From NCBI GenBank assembly GCA_946480585.1, contig CAMLKQ010000189.1, forward strand, positions 1 to 5,018: a DNA stretch of 5,018 bases, read 5' to 3'. The translations under genes were made by a program, and so were the position numbers. The notes beneath the pieces are model-generated. The model was not told where the DNA came from, did not search any database, and saw only the letters and a program-made list of their open reading frames with translations. The DNA is from an uncultured Kangiella sp. GTDB lineage: Bacteria; Pseudomonadota; Gammaproteobacteria; Enterobacterales; DSM-103792. Of the stretch, positions 4,554 to 5,018 are shown piece after piece (within the stretch, counting starts at the first letter, position 1; each line of letters begins with the position of its first letter).

Positions 4554-5018
4554 ATGACCCAAGAAATCACCCGCACCTGCCGCTCGGGCTACAGCATGTT
4601 GGCGCTGTTGTTCGTGCTGCAGCTCGCCACCATTGCGGCCGTGGTCGCAATGCCGCCGGTCATCAAGATCGTCGCTGGTCTGCTGGCCATTCTGATTTTC
4701 ATCAGCTGGTTCGGCTTTTTCATGGTCAACCCGAACGAAGGCAAGGTGTTGCAGCTGTTCGGCTCCTATGTCGGCACCTGCCGTGACCCGGGCCTGCGCT
4801 GGGCCAACCCGTTCTATAGCAAGCACGCCATCTCGCTGCGGGTGCGCAACTTCGAGAGCGGCAAGCTGAAAGTCAACGACGCCGAAGGCAATCCGATCGA
4901 AATCGCCTCGGTTGTGGTGTGGCGCGTGGTCGATACCGCCGAAGCGATGTTCATGGTCGACGACTACGAAAACTTCGTCAGCATCCAGAGCGAGGCGGCG
5001 CTGCGCAATCTCGCCACC
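4554..5018 (+). CDS. SPFH/band-7 domain membrane protein, N-terminal 155 residues (3' end outside window)
   Basis: The ATG at 4554-4556 follows GGAG nine bases upstream, and the frame is open to the window edge. Residues 14-33 and 36-57 form two hydrophobic helices separated by a short Pro-Pro turn, suggesting an N-terminal membrane hairpin. Then comes an SPFH start typical of stomatin/prohibitin/flotillin-like proteins: [17 protein letters not shown] (58-74), [10 protein letters not shown] (78-87), and a beta-rich stretch with [31 protein letters not shown] (112-142), where family members have 'DG-pv-i-a-v-yrv-D...A...v-dye'. SPFH proteins oligomerise at membranes, organise microdomains and often partner with proteases or respond to envelope stress. 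The coiled-coil part expected after the SPFH domain lies outside the window. The gene is driven by a clear promoter with an operator-like repeat and is divergent from the VNG-repeat gene. Confidence 0.9.
   Translation, partial: MTQEITRTCRSGYSMLALLFVLQLATIAAVVAMPPVIKIVAGLLAILIFISWFGFFMVNPNEGKVLQLFGSYVGTCRDPGLRWANPFYSKHAISLRVRNFESGKLKVNDAEGNPIEIASVVVWRVVDTAEAMFMVDDYENFVSIQSEAALRNLAT

Noticed and set aside
4536..4826. 96-codon - strand frame
   Set aside because: Antisense to the SPFH coding region, which has clear family motifs and a promoter.

Overview
This window looks like an ordinary chromosomal stretch from a moderately GC-rich Gram-negative bacterium, most likely a gammaproteobacterium. 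The main evidence is a full-length glutaminyl-tRNA synthetase that lines up closely with the E. coli GlnS type along its whole length. Clear Shine-Dalgarno sites, a Sec signal peptide and rho-independent terminators fit this. I see no transposase, integrase, CRISPR array, tRNA, rRNA or phage gene.

Layout from left to right. (1) The 3' end of a membrane acyltransferase (acyltransferase 3 / OafA family) on the + strand, closed by a perfect palindromic terminator that contains its stop codon. (2) A convergent - strand gene for a 219-residue, probably cytoplasmic helical protein that I cannot name, with about 300 bases of gene-free upstream DNA. (3) A - strand gene for a 93-residue protein that is 53% Asp+Glu, with a good ribosome binding site and a strong terminator. 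It lies 101 bases downstream of glnS, with a hairpin but no obvious terminator in the gap, so it may be read through from glnS. (4) glnS on the - strand, with a candidate -10 box and a stable leader hairpin. (5) A - strand gene for a secreted or periplasmic protein built from seven 18-19-residue 'TVNGDI' repeats, probably a beta-solenoid, with its own terminator. (6) A 324-base divergent intergenic region. (7) The 5' part of a + strand SPFH/band-7 (stomatin/prohibitin-like) membrane protein, cut by the window edge. Its promoter contains a perfect 11-bp inverted repeat spanning the end of the -35 box and the -10 region.

The most interesting part is the right-hand third, where a VNG-repeat envelope protein and an SPFH membrane scaffold are divergently transcribed, the SPFH gene apparently under tight operator control. 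A shared envelope-stress or membrane-organisation role is inference only. The second point of interest is the extremely acidic small protein behind glnS. I found nothing that clearly amounts to an undescribed system. The best leads are the SPFH operator, the solenoid protein and the acidic protein.
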